Positions 41,782 to 53,462 of a stretch of DNA of 64,000 nucleotides are shown here, one piece after another. Every line of letters starts with the position of its first letter. Positions within the stretch are counted from its first letter, which is position 1. Location of the stretch: NCBI RefSeq assembly GCF_002252565.1, contig NZ_NPML01000019.1:434001-498000 (forward strand), read 5' to 3'. This DNA comes from Petroclostridium xylanilyticum. GTDB lineage: Bacteria > Bacillota > Clostridia > SK-Y3. Below the pieces are notes generated by a model, which was not told the DNA's origin, made no database searches, and saw only the letters and a program-made list of their open reading frames with translations. Made by a program: the position numbers and the translations under genes.

Positions 41782-44118
41782 TTATGTCTTATCTCTGTAT
41801 TGTCCCGGGGTAATTCCTTCATACTTTTTAAAAGTCCTCATAAAAGTTTGTATGTTATTAAACCCAACTCGAAATCCAACTTCTTTGACCGGTAATTGGG
41901 TATTCTTTAGAAGCTGCTTTGCCTTTTCAATACGACTTCCATTTAAGTAATCAATATAATTCTTACCAATATTCTCTTTAAATATTTTACTAACATATGC
42001 TGTACTAAAACCTATCCAATCCGCAATGTCATTTATTGAAATATCACGACTTAAGTTCTCATTAACATATTCTAATATCTTTTCCGCATTCTTTTGACTT
42101 TTTGTGAGGTTAACTTTATTAATAGTATTTACAGTAATGTGACAGATTTCTGATAGCCAAATCTTAATATCTTCAATGGTTTCTTTACCCGAGAGTTGTT
42201 CATATAGATTGTATCCAGAACCAAAAACTTCATCTACAGTCATTCCCAGGTTAATAATCAGTTCCACTATAGAGCTGATTATTCTTATAAATACTTGCTG
42301 TACGTAGGTATAAGAAACATTTCGGTTATCTAAAATTTCTTGAAACAGCTCATCAATTAATATTTCCACTTCTCTCTGCTGACCAACCTTAAGATTGTTT
42401 ATAAGCAATTTTTCTTTCTCGGAATCATAATAGTATAGCTCTTTCGATTGTGGTTCAATATCATCAATGTCAATAATTTCATTTTTTCCCTGATACAACT
42501 TATACTTTAATGCATTTACCGCTTCATTATAGGACAATTTAATATTGATAATATCTTTATACATTCTCCCGACGCCCAGTGTAATAGTAAAAGGAAAATG
42601 TTTTTCAACTTCGTCTTTTATATTTGCTGCTATTACCAATAATTCCTCTTTTGCTTGCATTAAAGTTGTATTATCAGTAAAATTGATAATAGCAGCTACC
42701 TTATCCGATTCTATTTCTACACAAATGCCTTTTTGCCGGTTAGAAATTATTTTTTCTACCATATTAGTCAGTTTAATTTTATATAAATTTCTATCTTTCT
42801 CATTGAATTTGTTACGAAACTCACTATAACCATCTATCTGCATCACAACAACAATAAAATTAGTTAGGCTAAAGTTTATATTCAAGAAATCGAGCTTTTC
42901 ACATATTTCTTGTGGATTATCAATTTTACCCATAATTAAATTTGTAAATAGCTTTTCCTTAATAATTGGTTTTGCATTTTGTATAATAGTTTCCATGTTT
43001 TTGTTTTTATCTATAACATCATTATAAGCATATCCTAAAAACTCATATTCATCTTTGATACCAGAATTTTCACAGTTAAACATATATTTAGATGATTTAG
43101 ATGATGTTAAGACTAAATCCATTAATTTTTCAATAGGATGATAAATTCCTTTTGAAATTAAGAAAGATATAATTAAACCTAACAAAATATATACCAGAGT
43201 GATAATAACGATTATTTTAGAAACAATTGTCGAATCACTTTGTAATGCTTCTAACGGGATTGTATGAATGTATTTCCACCCATTATAAGAAGAAGTTACA
43301 TATGTGAAAAGCATTTGTTTTCCTTTAACTTTTTCAATAAAAAATCCTTTATCATTTTTTAATATCTTCTTAGTATAAGGATAGTGACTCAAATTAGTAT
43401 ATAATTTACTTTTATCTTTATGAGATAATACATAACCATCATGATTAATTACATAAATTTCTCCCTCGTCTTTGGTATTCAATCCTGCTATTGTACGATA
43501 TAAATTGTCTTCGCGTATGTTTATTACAATAGCACCTAGCTTGCTTGATGATGCATACGGGAGGTTGCTAATCAAAGTAATACAATTAATTTGATTTCCC
43601 AATGCATCGGTAATTTTTCTAGTTTCAAGCTGATAGGTTTCTGAAAAAAAATTATTATATGCTTCTAACCATTCTTTATCGGTGGAATCACTTAATTTAT
43701 AAGCATCTCCACTAGAGCTTAAAATTGTATTGTTATAGGCCGAGTAAATATAGATTGAAAATATATAGTCATTAGTAAAAGATATATTTTTCAGATTACT
43801 GATAATTTTACTATTCCTAGTGGTAAAATTTATATCGGGATTTATGATTGAATTTACTATATCACGATCTTTCGCTAGTTGTTGTATAGTCTGGTCTACC
43901 TGTTTGAGTATTAAATCAACCGTTTCACTGGTCTTACCTAGCATATTCATATTGGTATTGCAGATTTGTCTCTGAATCGTTGTAGTAGATTGTTTATAAA
44001 TGATAGTATTTGCAACTAATACGGGTATAATAGAAGATAAAATAAGCATTATAAAGGTCTTAATGAAAACACTGTTAAATTTGTAATCATATATATATGT
44101 TTTTTTCATAAGAGCCAT
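41782..44118 (-). CDS. Membrane-bound AraC-family regulator with extracellular Cache domain
   Basis: This 778-residue one-component regulator has a first transmembrane helix (about 18-40), an extracellular dCache-type sensor (about 45-295, with IVINIREDNLYRTIAGL and EIYVINHDGYVLSHKD), a second helix (about 300-325), a cytoplasmic linker region that includes a degenerate GGDEF-like stretch (LGVGRMYKDIINIKLSYNEAVNAL), and a C-terminal AraC DNA-binding domain (ISINDIADWIGFSTAYVSKIFKE and VKEVGFRVGFNNIQTFMRTFKKYEGITPGQYR). It probably senses an extracellular sugar or acid and controls the adjacent TRAP operon. The ATG at 44109 is an alternative start. Confidence 0.92.
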   Translation of the reverse strand: MALMKKTYIYDYKFNSVFIKTFIMLILSSIIPVLVANTIIYKQSTTTIQRQICNTNMNMLGKTSETVDLILKQVDQTIQQLAKDRDIVNSIINPDINFTTRNSKIISNLKNISFTNDYIFSIYIYSAYNNTILSSSGDAYKLSDSTDKEWLEAYNNFFSETYQLETRKITDALGNQINCITLISNLPYASSSKLGAIVINIREDNLYRTIAGLNTKDEGEIYVINHDGYVLSHKDKSKLYTNLSHYPYTKKILKNDKGFFIEKVKGKQMLFTYVTSSYNGWKYIHTIPLEALQSDSTIVSKIIVIITLVYILLGLIISFLISKGIYHPIEKLMDLVLTSSKSSKYMFNCENSGIKDEYEFLGYAYNDVIDKNKNMETIIQNAKPIIKEKLFTNLIMGKIDNPQEICEKLDFLNINFSLTNFIVVVMQIDGYSEFRNKFNEKDRNLYKIKLTNMVEKIISNRQKGICVEIESDKVAAIINFTDNTTLMQAKEELLVIAANIKDEVEKHFPFTITLGVGRMYKDIINIKLSYNEAVNALKYKLYQGKNEIIDIDDIEPQSKELYYYDSEKEKLLINNLKVGQQREVEILIDELFQEILDNRNVSYTYVQQVFIRIISSIVELIINLGMTVDEVFGSGYNLYEQLSGKETIEDIKIWLSEICHITVNTINKVNLTKSQKNAEKILEYVNENLSRDISINDIADWIGFSTAYVSKIFKENIGKNYIDYLNGSRIEKAKQLLKNTQLPVKEVGFRVGFNNIQTFMRTFKKYEGITPGQYRDKT

Positions 44119-44421
44119 CTTCCCCTTTTCCCTCTACAAAATAATTCGTACAAAATAGTAAAGTTATCAGACAAAGTCTAAAACAGAAAAGCAATCTACT
44201 ACAATTATAACAAATACCCTAATAAACAACAATGTATTAAAGTAACCTCATTTGGTTCAACGACAAATTTTGTGGTCAAGCACAAATTTATATGTAATTA
44301 TTTCCATGTGATTTTATAAGAGTCTTGATTTAAGCCAGTTACAGAAAATGTATTGGTAGAAATTACACTTTAAAATAGGTTGACAAAGGCTTTTTCACAA
44401 GAATCATCGTTGAATCATAAA

Positions 44422-44466
44422 AAAGACTATAATAACCGCATCCTGTTTGCAGTTTTTATAGTCTTT
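44422..44466 (-). terminator. Terminator of the chemoreceptor gene
   Basis: AAAGACTATAA (44422-44432) pairs with TTATAGTCTTT (44456-44466) and continues into TTTTATG on the minus strand, 39 bases after the chemoreceptor stop. The remaining gap up to 44118 shows nothing recognisable. Confidence 0.8.
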
Positions 44467-44504
44467 CACATTTAAAATGATACTATAAAGCTATTTTACC
44501 CTGT

Positions 44505-46220
44505 CTACAGTTTAAACATGGAAACCATATTGTTTAAATCCTCAGCTAAATTGGATAAAGCCTTTGCATTTTCTGCTATCACTTCCATGGCACTATGCTG
44601 TTGCTGTACAGAAGCAGAGGTCTGCTCCACACCGGCCGCTGTTTCCTCAGATATGGATGCAACCTGGTCAACCGAAGTACTGACTTCTTCACTGCTCTTT
44701 GCAATTTGTATCAAGTTGTCAGCTACATTATTAACCCTGTGTGCCACCAGAGTAACTTCAGAGTTTATACGCTTGAAGGTTTCTCCTGTAATCTTGATCT
44801 GACCGGTGCCTTCTTCCACCTGCTTATATCCTTTTTGTAAAGCATCAACTACCGTTTTGGATTCATCCTGAATTCCTTTTATGATATTGGTAATTCCCGA
44901 TACCGAGCTTCCAACCTGTTCTGCCAGCTTTCGTATTTCCTCAGCTACTACAGCAAAACCCCTACCGGACTCCCCTGCTCTGGCAGCTTCAATGGCAGCA
45001 TTTAAAGCAAGAAGGTTGGTCTGTTCGGCAATATTGTTAATAATTTGAACCAAATGGGATATTTCCTGTGACTTCTTATCTAAATTACTGACTTTTACAA
45101 CAGAACTCTGAACAATCTCATTTATAATATCCATCTGATGCATTGAGCTTTCCATTAAGGCATTTCCCTTATTAGCCATCTCCATAAGCTCATTGGTAGA
45201 ACTGGTAAGAAGTTCACTTTCTTTATTTGCCTGCATAATCTTATTATTCAGGATATTAATGAAGTTTACAATATCGGTTGAAGAACTTGCTTGTTCTTCT
45301 GCCCCGGCAGATAACTGCTCCATAGTCAGTGCAACCTGCTCACTTCCTTGTCTCACTTCATTAGATGATTGCATCAGCTTCTCACTCTGGCTGCCGACTT
45401 CCTTAGCTGCAGCAGTAATTTGCTGGATGATGCTGCGAAGGTTATTAAGCATTATGTTAAAGGCCTGAGCTAGCTGGCCAATTTCATCATTGCCATTGTA
45501 GCTAATTTTTTGAATAGCAAGATTACCATTTGCGATTTGATCACTAAGCTTAACTACCTCATTTAAATGCCGCTGCACAACCCGGGTCACCGTAAACATG
45601 ATAAAGAAACCTGTAACTGCTGATACGGCAACAGAAATAATTAGTATAAAAATAGTAGTATTTAAGCTTTGATTAGCATTCTGGATGGCAATATCTCGTT
45701 TTTCTTTAAGCGTGCCTTGTAACTGTTGTAATAAACCGTTATTTTCCAATCTAAGCCCTGTTAACTTTTTTCGCGCTACAGTATACTGCGCCCTGTTGTT
45801 GCGTACTACATTATAAACAATCTCATTGAGAAAAACATCAGAAATCTCCTTATTATTATTTCTGATACTGTCAAATACGGTTTGCTCTCCTTCTACTGTT
45901 ACCTTAGCTTCTAAATCAGACAGTAATGCTTCAAATTTCTGCATTTTATCCCTAAAATCTTCTATTAGCTGTGGAGTCTGAAAGATTATATAATCACTGA
46001 CTTGCACATCTAGGTCATTAAAAAGGGCTATCACTTCTGCTATTTCTACGGCATGGTCTGCCTTGTATTGTAGAGAATTAATATCCCCTTTTACATTATT
46101 CATTAGCTTAAAAATGATTCCCATTGAACCAATAAATAATATAATAGAAATCAATAGGGCAATACCATATTTCCAGCCAATTTTTAAGTTTTTCCATCGT
46201 AAGCTTTGTAAAATACGCAA
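44505..46220 (-). CDS. Methyl-accepting chemotaxis protein
   Basis: This 571-residue transducer has a first transmembrane helix (about 15-37), an extracellular four-helix-bundle-like sensor (about 40-190), a second helix (about 192-215), HAMP (about 215-268, [17 protein letters not shown]) and a long signalling coiled coil with the highly conserved hairpin tip [40 protein letters not shown]. It relays attractant or repellent binding to CheA/CheW. No CheR-docking pentapeptide is seen at the C-terminus. It is transcribed alone. Confidence 0.95.
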   Translation of the reverse strand: MRILQSLRWKNLKIGWKYGIALLISIILFIGSMGIIFKLMNNVKGDINSLQYKADHAVEIAEVIALFNDLDVQVSDYIIFQTPQLIEDFRDKMQKFEALLSDLEAKVTVEGEQTVFDSIRNNNKEISDVFLNEIVYNVVRNNRAQYTVARKKLTGLRLENNGLLQQLQGTLKEKRDIAIQNANQSLNTTIFILIISVAVSAVTGFFIMFTVTRVVQRHLNEVVKLSDQIANGNLAIQKISYNGNDEIGQLAQAFNIMLNNLRSIIQQITAAAKEVGSQSEKLMQSSNEVRQGSEQVALTMEQLSAGAEEQASSSTDIVNFINILNNKIMQANKESELLTSSTNELMEMANKGNALMESSMHQMDIINEIVQSSVVKVSNLDKKSQEISHLVQIINNIAEQTNLLALNAAIEAARAGESGRGFAVVAEEIRKLAEQVGSSVSGITNIIKGIQDESKTVVDALQKGYKQVEEGTGQIKITGETFKRINSEVTLVAHRVNNVADNLIQIAKSSEEVSTSVDQVASISEETAAGVEQTSASVQQQHSAMEVIAENAKALSNLAEDLNNMVSMFKL

Positions 46221-46308
46221 AACACTTTCCCCCTTTAAAAGTTACATGATTATACTATTTGTAAATATTTTATTAATATTATTCTACATAATTTTAAAAA
46301 TTCCTCCT

Positions 46309-47682
46309 CTAAGCTGTTTCTTGTGAACAGTTTACCAGATTATTAATCCATTTCTTCGACATAAATCTTTTAACGCCGATAATAGCTTTAAATACTTCTT
46401 CCAATACAATAAGCGCATAGACCCAGTAAATGGGAAGTTTCCATACCAACCCACCGATAAAAGCAAGCGGCACGCCAATGAACCATACACCAGCCGTATC
46501 AATAATCAGGCTGAACTTGGTATCTCCTCCGCTCCGTAATATCCCAACAATATTAATCATATTAAATATTTTGATGGGCATTACAAGCGATAAAACAAAT
46601 AAAATCTTATTTGCCCAACTGTATACCTCATGAGAAACATTGTATATGGATAAAATCCATTGAGAAGTTAAAATAACTGTAAGACCCATAAACAACCCTA
46701 AAAAAGGTCCCAACACAGTAAATTTTCTTGCATATGCAAAAGCTTTGCTTTCGTCATTCGCACCAATTTGATTTCCTATCATTACCGCACTTGCGTGCGC
46801 CATACCGGCAAATGTGACCAGCGCTATTCTTTCCACCGTCGAAGCAATATTGACAGAAGTCACCACCTTGGTCCCCATTCTTGCATAAGCAAACATATAC
46901 ATGGTAACACCTAAAGACCATAAGGCCTCATTAAAAAATACCGGCATCGTTGTACCCAAAAACCTTTTTATAAATTCTACCGAAATATTCAACATTTCAT
47001 TAATTTTAGCCGCCGGTGCATAGCCTTTTATATATATGATAAGTAAAAGTGAGCTCATCTCCACTAATCGAGCCATGACGGTAGCAATAGCTGCACCTTC
47101 TACACCTAATGCAGGAAAACCTGCATGCCCGAAAATCAATAAATAATTAAAGATTGTATTTAATCCCAGTGAAATAACACTAACAACCATTGGTAACTTA
47201 ACCTGCCCGGTACTTCTTAAGATAAAGGCATATACAAAAGTAATAGCCGTCATCATATAGCTGAAACAAACCATCCTTAAATATTGGCTTCCCAAAACAA
47301 TAACATTCCGGTCTTTCGAGAAAATTCCCAGAACCTGCCCGGGGATGAAGAAAGCTACCAACGAAAATAAAAAGGCTATACTCACTCCTATCATCAGACC
47401 TATCCCCAGCACCCTGCGGATGCCCGGTATATCCCTTTTTCCCCAAAACTGGGCGGTAAATATAGCTGCCCCACTGCAAATCCCGAATAAGAAAAGATTC
47501 AAAAGAAAAAATATCTGGTTGGACAATCCAACAGCAGCAATTTCCGTTTCTCCCAGTTGTCCGATCATAACGGTATCTACCATGTTTAATGAAGATGCAA
47601 TTAAATCCTGCAGCGCCAAGGGTATAGCCAGTTTGATAAATATTTTATAAAATTCCCTATCTTCAAAAACTAAGCTGTACAT
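46309..47682 (-). CDS. MATE-family multidrug/cation efflux transporter
   Basis: This membrane protein of about 457 residues has twelve predicted helices and MATE signatures: LAIPLALQDLIASSLNMVDTVMIGQLGETEIAAVGLSNQIFFL in the first helices and HASAVMIGNQIGANDESKAFAYA in the second half. It exports drugs or metabolites with sodium or proton antiport. The ATG at 47682 (MYSLVFEDREF) follows GAGG; the upstream GTG at 47688 is less likely. No specific substrate can be assigned. Confidence 0.92.
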   Translation of the reverse strand: MYSLVFEDREFYKIFIKLAIPLALQDLIASSLNMVDTVMIGQLGETEIAAVGLSNQIFFLLNLFLFGICSGAAIFTAQFWGKRDIPGIRRVLGIGLMIGVSIAFLFSLVAFFIPGQVLGIFSKDRNVIVLGSQYLRMVCFSYMMTAITFVYAFILRSTGQVKLPMVVSVISLGLNTIFNYLLIFGHAGFPALGVEGAAIATVMARLVEMSSLLLIIYIKGYAPAAKINEMLNISVEFIKRFLGTTMPVFFNEALWSLGVTMYMFAYARMGTKVVTSVNIASTVERIALVTFAGMAHASAVMIGNQIGANDESKAFAYARKFTVLGPFLGLFMGLTVILTSQWILSIYNVSHEVYSWANKILFVLSLVMPIKIFNMINIVGILRSGGDTKFSLIIDTAGVWFIGVPLAFIGGLVWKLPIYWVYALIVLEEVFKAIIGVKRFMSKKWINNLVNCSQETA

Positions 47683-47831
47683 AGACACCTCATTTATACT
47701 TTTATATTCTATTTGATAATAATATTTTTATGCAATTACAATATTTGAATTGTATTGATAACCAATATTAAAATTAAAAATAAATTAATATAGTTACCGA
47801 TAAAATATTGAGCATTTCCTAAATTTGTCCC

Positions 47832-49970
47832 TTAAGTTGCTTGCGGAATTTTTCGAATCATATACTTACATATTACTGCCTTGATTGCAAAATAATCTAT
47901 CTGGTCGGGCAGTGCTTCTTTAATAGGTTTTAATTTTTCAGTCCCAAGTTGTCTGATTGTTTGAAAAATCTGTTCTTCATATTCCGGCGGAATAAATGTA
48001 TCCCAGTCAACCGCACATCCTTCCTGGCTGCACCGGACCAGATGGTCTTGAATGGTAATGGGCGTTAAATCCCTTTCCCGGGCAATATCATCTAGTGATT
48101 TTCCTTCTCTATACATCTGGTAGGTAATTAAATGACTTGGCTTCTTATGCTCTTGCGCTGCAGAAGAATCTATCTTTACAGGCCTTGGAGAGATTCCATG
48201 GTCATCCATATATTTTTGGATAACCTCTATAAATTGGTTCCCGTACTTATGGAACTTGGATTCTCCTACACCGGTAATTGTAAGCATAGACTGCCGATCA
48301 GTGGGAAAATATTTGCACATTTCATGTAAAGTGCTGTCATGAAAAACAACATAAGGCGGTATATTTTCCTTTTGTGAAATTTCTTTCCGGAGGGAACGCA
48401 GCAATTCAAAAAGGCTGGAATCAACATTGGCAGCCGATAGTTTCTTTTGCACTTTTTGCATAACCCTTTCTTCCCCTCTTAACACAGGAATTGCTTTTCT
48501 CCGAATTTGGACAACAGGGTATTGACCTTCTGTTACATGTAAATATTCTTCCGCTATTAAAAGATTAATTAGATCAATAATTTCACGTATAGAATATTCT
48601 TTCATAATTCCATAGGTAGACAATTTGTTGAACCCTAATTCATGAACTCTTTTGCTATTAGAGCCTCTTAAAACATTAGCTACAAAAGTAGCGCCATATT
48701 GCTCTCCCATTCGCTTGATACAGGAAAATATTTTTTGAGCTTCTATAGTGATATCGGCCAGTTCGCTTTCATCATTACAATTACTGCAATTTCCACATTT
48801 TCCGTTAGTATTTGTTTCTCCAAAATACTCTAAAATGTATTTGCGCAGACACTGTGAAGTATGGCAGTAATCCACCATATTTTGCAGCTTTTTATATTCG
48901 TTGCTTTTCCTGTCAGAAGATAAAAGAGTTTTTTCAATCAAGAACTTTTGAATATGCTGGTCCGAAGCACCATATAGCAAAATACATTCTGCAGGATCAC
49001 CGTCCCGCCCTGCACGCCCTGCTTCCTGGTAATAGGATTCCATATTTTTAGGCATATTAAAGTGGATGACATATCTGACATTCGACTTGTCAATTCCCAT
49101 CCCAAAAGCATTAGTAGCTATCATAGTATCAATATTATCATATATAAACGCTTCCTGGTTTTGATTCCTTTCGTCATCATTCAATCCTGCATGGTATTTT
49201 CCAACACGGTAACCTTTCTCATGCAGATGCCTGTAAAGCTTGTCCACTTCCTTGCGGGTAGCTGCATAGATAATTCCAGCCTGATTTTTATGACTATTTA
49301 AGTAGTCTGTAATAAAATTTATTTTATTTACACCTTTGATTACAGAGAAAGTCAGGTTCTCCCGGTCAAACCCGGTAACATAAACATTGGGCTTTTGCAA
49401 CGATAAAAGATTTATTATATCTTGTTTTACATTTACTGTAGCAGTGGCGGTAAAAGCTGCAACAATGGGCCGCCGGGTAAGCTGGTTGACAAGCGCCGCA
49501 ATGGAAAGATAACTGGGCCGGAAATCATGCCCCCACTGGGAAACACAATGGGCTTCATCAATAGCTAATAAAGAAACCGGTATATTCTTTAACATTTGGA
49601 GGAAACGTTCCGATTCAAGCCTTTCGGGTGCAACATATAAAAGCTTGTACTTTCCCCTGGACGCGGAATAAATCCGGTGCTCTAATTCCTGTTGGTCTAA
49701 CGAACTATTAATAAACGTAGAAGGAATTCCCAGGTTATCCAGTGCATCCACTTGGTCCTTCATTAAAGAAATCAAAGGAGAAATTACAAGAGTAATCCCG
49801 GGGAGCAAGAGGGCAGGAACCTGATAACATAAGGATTTGCCTCCACCCGTAGGCATAATTCCCAATGTATCTTTTTCTTGCAATATGCTGGCTATAATTT
49901 CTTCCTGCCCTTTTTTAAAGGAAGAATAGCCAAAATACTTTTTTAGTATCTTCTGTACTTCTTGGAACAT
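47832..49970 (-). CDS. recQ: ATP-dependent DNA helicase RecQ
   Basis: RecQ unwinds DNA 3' to 5' in recombination and repair. The 712-residue protein has Walker A MPTGGGKSLCYQVPALL (about 38), the DEAH box LLAIDEAHCVSQWGHDFRP (about 133), FTATATVNVKQDI, YAATRKEVDKLYRHL, TNAFGMGIDKSNVRYVIHF and YYQEAGRAGRDGDPAECIL, then the RecQ zinc-binding cysteines (CHTSQC and GKCGNCSNC), winged helix, HRDC (about 515-590) and a C-terminal helix-turn-helix extension (SLDDIARERDLTPITIQDHL). It is complete and of usual length. Confidence 0.97.
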   Translation of the reverse strand: MFQEVQKILKKYFGYSSFKKGQEEIIASILQEKDTLGIMPTGGGKSLCYQVPALLLPGITLVISPLISLMKDQVDALDNLGIPSTFINSSLDQQELEHRIYSASRGKYKLLYVAPERLESERFLQMLKNIPVSLLAIDEAHCVSQWGHDFRPSYLSIAALVNQLTRRPIVAAFTATATVNVKQDIINLLSLQKPNVYVTGFDRENLTFSVIKGVNKINFITDYLNSHKNQAGIIYAATRKEVDKLYRHLHEKGYRVGKYHAGLNDDERNQNQEAFIYDNIDTMIATNAFGMGIDKSNVRYVIHFNMPKNMESYYQEAGRAGRDGDPAECILLYGASDQHIQKFLIEKTLLSSDRKSNEYKKLQNMVDYCHTSQCLRKYILEYFGETNTNGKCGNCSNCNDESELADITIEAQKIFSCIKRMGEQYGATFVANVLRGSNSKRVHELGFNKLSTYGIMKEYSIREIIDLINLLIAEEYLHVTEGQYPVVQIRRKAIPVLRGEERVMQKVQKKLSAANVDSSLFELLRSLRKEISQKENIPPYVVFHDSTLHEMCKYFPTDRQSMLTITGVGESKFHKYGNQFIEVIQKYMDDHGISPRPVKIDSSAAQEHKKPSHLITYQMYREGKSLDDIARERDLTPITIQDHLVRCSQEGCAVDWDTFIPPEYEEQIFQTIRQLGTEKLKPIKEALPDQIDYFAIKAVICKYMIRKIPQAT

Positions 49971-50064
49971 CTAGTTACACCTCTTACCGGACATTGTTTT
50001 TTACTGTATCCTTTGAAATATTTCAAAAGATAGCACTTCCCTTTTCTTTACTGATTTTACTTTA

Positions 50065-50219
50065 TTATACCGTATTATCCTCTTTATTTCTACCCTTATA
50101 TAAAACTTCGCCTTCTTCGTAACCGATTTCGTTCTCTAAAATTTTTTCTGCTGCTAAAACCATACCATGGAAGCATCAACGATAACACCATCTACATCAA
50201 AAATTACCGCTTTTAGCAT
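50065..50219 (-). pseudogene. Remnant beginning like a HAD hydrolase
   Basis: From the ATG at 50219 the minus strand reads MLKAVIFDVDGVIVDAS, the first catalytic motif of HAD-family phosphatases, and stops after 21 codons. A shifted frame then continues as VLAAEKILENEIGYEEGEV to a TAA at 50065; that part was not recognised. It looks like two gene ends joined by a deletion. The surrounding gap (49971-50583) otherwise holds only the repeat at 50364-50440. Confidence 0.45.
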
Positions 50220-50363
50220 AAAATGTACCCCTGCGAATTCAAACTATTGCTCATAATTGTATTTCAATATATAATATTTTACAAGAAGTTTTTATATTTC
50301 CAAAAACTCTAAAAGCTTTTAAATACAAATTCATACTTTTAATGAAAAGATTTTGTTCTATAT

Positions 50364-50440
50364 AGTTTACAGTTAACAGCTCTCAATTCACAGTAGTAAA
50401 CGATTTAATAGCTTTTACTGTGAACCGTGAACTGTGAACT
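50364..50440. repeat. Interspersed inverted repeat built on CAGTTCACAG (copy 1)
   Basis: The left arm AGTTTACAGTTAACAG...TTCACAGTA and the right arm TACTGTGAACCGTGAACTG form an imperfect hairpin. The same arms occur at 56868-56937. It resembles a miniature palindromic element. Confidence 0.6.
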
Positions 50441-50583
50441 TATTGACTTTTTATCTGTCATGTAAAATCATTAGCAGTAAATATATAAATAGTTTTTTAT
50501 TATAATTCTAAATAAAGGTCACTTCAAAATAAAATAGGGTAGATGTATAATTTCAAATATTGTAAATAAAGCAGGGGTGTCTT

Positions 50584-51350
50584 ATGATAAGAACAATAAT
50601 ATGTTTTATTTATTTTTTTATCTATTTGATTATTACCCTACCTTTATTGATGAAAGTTATAGTACTGGATAAACAGAACAAAATTGCAGACAGGGATGAG
50701 CTGGTTTACCGGGTGGCCGGTAATTGGGCACGGTTGTTGGTAAAGCTGAGCGGTTCTGAAGTAAAAGTAACAGGGCATGAAAATGTCCCTAAAGATGGAC
50801 CGGTCCTATTTGTAAGCAATCATCAGGGCAATTTTGATATCCCTATATTAATTGGATTTATCGATAAACCTAAAGCATTTATATCAAAGATTGAGGTTCG
50901 AAAGCTTCCTATTATCAGGACATGGATGTATTATATGAACTGCATATTTATCAAAAGAGGAGATGCCAGAAAAGCATTGGAAGCTATTAATCAAGGGGTG
51001 GAAGTACTAAAGGAAGGATATTCGCTGGTAATATTTCCTGAGGGTACCAGAAGTAAAGACGGTAACCTGGGAGAATTCAAGCCCGGAAGCCTGAAGCTAG
51101 CAACTAAGTCAGGTATGCCAATTGTTCCAGTGACAATTAAAGGTTCTTATAAAATAATGAAAAAAATAGTTTTTCTGTTCATCCTGCTTATGTGGAAATT
51201 ATTATCTCTCCCGCTGTTTCACCAGACATCATCGCAGCAAAAGATTCTAAAGACTTAGCAGAAATGATAAAAAATATAATTTCTAACAATTTATATAGTG
51301 ACGCTCCTATTTTTACACACGATACGCTGGAAAAAATACCTTGTCCATAA
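50584..51350 (+). pseudogene. plsC: 1-acyl-sn-glycerol-3-phosphate acyltransferase (PlsC) with a frameshift
   Basis: The product adds the second acyl chain in phospholipid synthesis at the membrane. An N-terminal transmembrane helix, the NHQGNFDIP motif (NHxxxxD), FISKIEVRKLPIIRTWM, FIKRGDARKALEAI and the FPEGTRSKDG motif are intact. After KGSYKIMKK the frame of the family continues only if the run of seven A at about 51160 had eight; it then reads VHPAYVEIIISPAVSPDIIAAK to a TAA at 51348-51350. The uncorrected frame stops at 51258. A one-base loss in a homopolymer may be a real mutation or a sequencing error; the catalytic part is unaffected. Confidence 0.8.
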
Positions 51351-51426
51351 AAATTCTATTATAATTTATGATATAAGCTAAGGTATATTGAACACATTAA
51401 ATATTTTACATGACTGGTCAGAGCTT

Positions 51427-51498
51427 CGACATGAGGACGGTTCCTCAATCGCATGAAAAGCACATTCGACAGACGAACCGTCCCCAAGTCGCACACGC
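51427..51498. repeat. GGACGGTTC inverted repeat element
   Basis: GAGGACGGTTC and GAACCGTCCCC face each other over about 70 bases with internal sub-palindromes (ATTCGACAGACGAA-like). Such GGGACGGTTC palindromes are common interspersed repeats in Firmicutes. Short frames across it are not genes. It lies in the 352-base gap between plsC and gap. Confidence 0.6.
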
Positions 51499-51638
51499 CA
51501 ATCGTATATTTTCCTTTTGGCTTTGTGGAAAATAGTGAATAGTTCAAGAGGTTTTAAGTATAGAAAAATTGTAAATTTCACAAAAAAGTTGGTTTATTCT
51601 TTCAAAAATTTAGTGTTAAAGATTTAACATTTTTCTTG

Positions 51639-52713
<1,075 letters not shown>

Positions 52714-52728
52714 TATAAACTAATTAAT

Positions 52729-52765
52729 AAAAAGACCAGCTAACCCAAAGTTAGCTGGTCTTTTT
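52729..52765. terminator. Bidirectional terminator between gap and the zinc-ribbon gene
   Basis: A perfect 16-base stem (52729-52744 and 52750-52765) with a five-base loop and A/T-tracts on both sides serves the two converging genes. Confidence 0.93.
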
Positions 52766-52769
52766 ATTA

Positions 52770-53162
52770 TCATGTTTTCATTCTAAATTCAGCATGGCAT
52801 AACCTGCATATTACGATCAATTGTCCTTTATGCCTTGGTAGTCTTAATTTTGCACTGCATTTAGGGCAGGATACAATAACATACTTTCTTCCTTCAATAA
52901 ACCTGCCTATAGTCCCTTTAATTGTCTGTTCCATTCTGTGGAGATAGGAAACCGTCCTCTTGAGCCATTCTTCGAACATTACTGCTTCCTGCTTTCTTTT
53001 ATATTGATCTTTAGATATGCTTCTCCACAACGCATACCCTATTATTAAAATTGCAGGAATTGCAGCCTTTTTAACAAGCAGTAGACCTGCTCCAATAATT
53101 AAAAGAAATTTTGAAAAATTATCCCATCCGTAGGAATCCTTAAAATACCTGTTAAAGTCCAA
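52770..53162 (-). CDS. Small membrane protein with C-terminal zinc ribbon
   Basis: The product, about 130 residues, is not assigned to a known function. It has two short hydrophobic segments (FSKFLLIIGAGLLLV and AAIPAILIIGYALW), a charged helix, and a C-terminal zinc ribbon with CPKCSAKLRLP and CRLCHAEF. The TTG at 53162 is proposed as the start because GGGGGAG stands seven bases before it; an ATG at 53237 would add 25 residues. It converges on gap and shares its terminator. Confidence 0.75.
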   Translation of the reverse strand: MDFNRYFKDSYGWDNFSKFLLIIGAGLLLVKKAAIPAILIIGYALWRSISKDQYKRKQEAVMFEEWLKRTVSYLHRMEQTIKGTIGRFIEGRKYVIVSCPKCSAKLRLPRHKGQLIVICRLCHAEFRMKT

Positions 53163-53462
53163 AATATCTCCCCCAAAATATATTAAATAATCTAAAAAGC
53201 TTCTATATATTAACTTTTCAATATTAATATAACACATTTATTCTAAATTAGGGAAGATTATAGGTACAAAATAGGACAAAAGCATCATTCTTTTGTCGAA
53301 TTTAGTATGATATATTAAAATTTTAAAAAAATAAGCTATATTAAGTTATCTTTAACTCAAACCATTGACTTTCTCTTGCTTTTTTGATGTAATATTTCTA
53401 ATAGCTATTGAACCTATTAATCACCCTATGTCACATTGTTAATAAAGGAGGATTGTACTTAG

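Noticed and set aside
51359-51581. Two short minus-strand frames between plsC and gap
   Set aside because: They cover the GGACGGTTC inverted repeat and resemble no protein.
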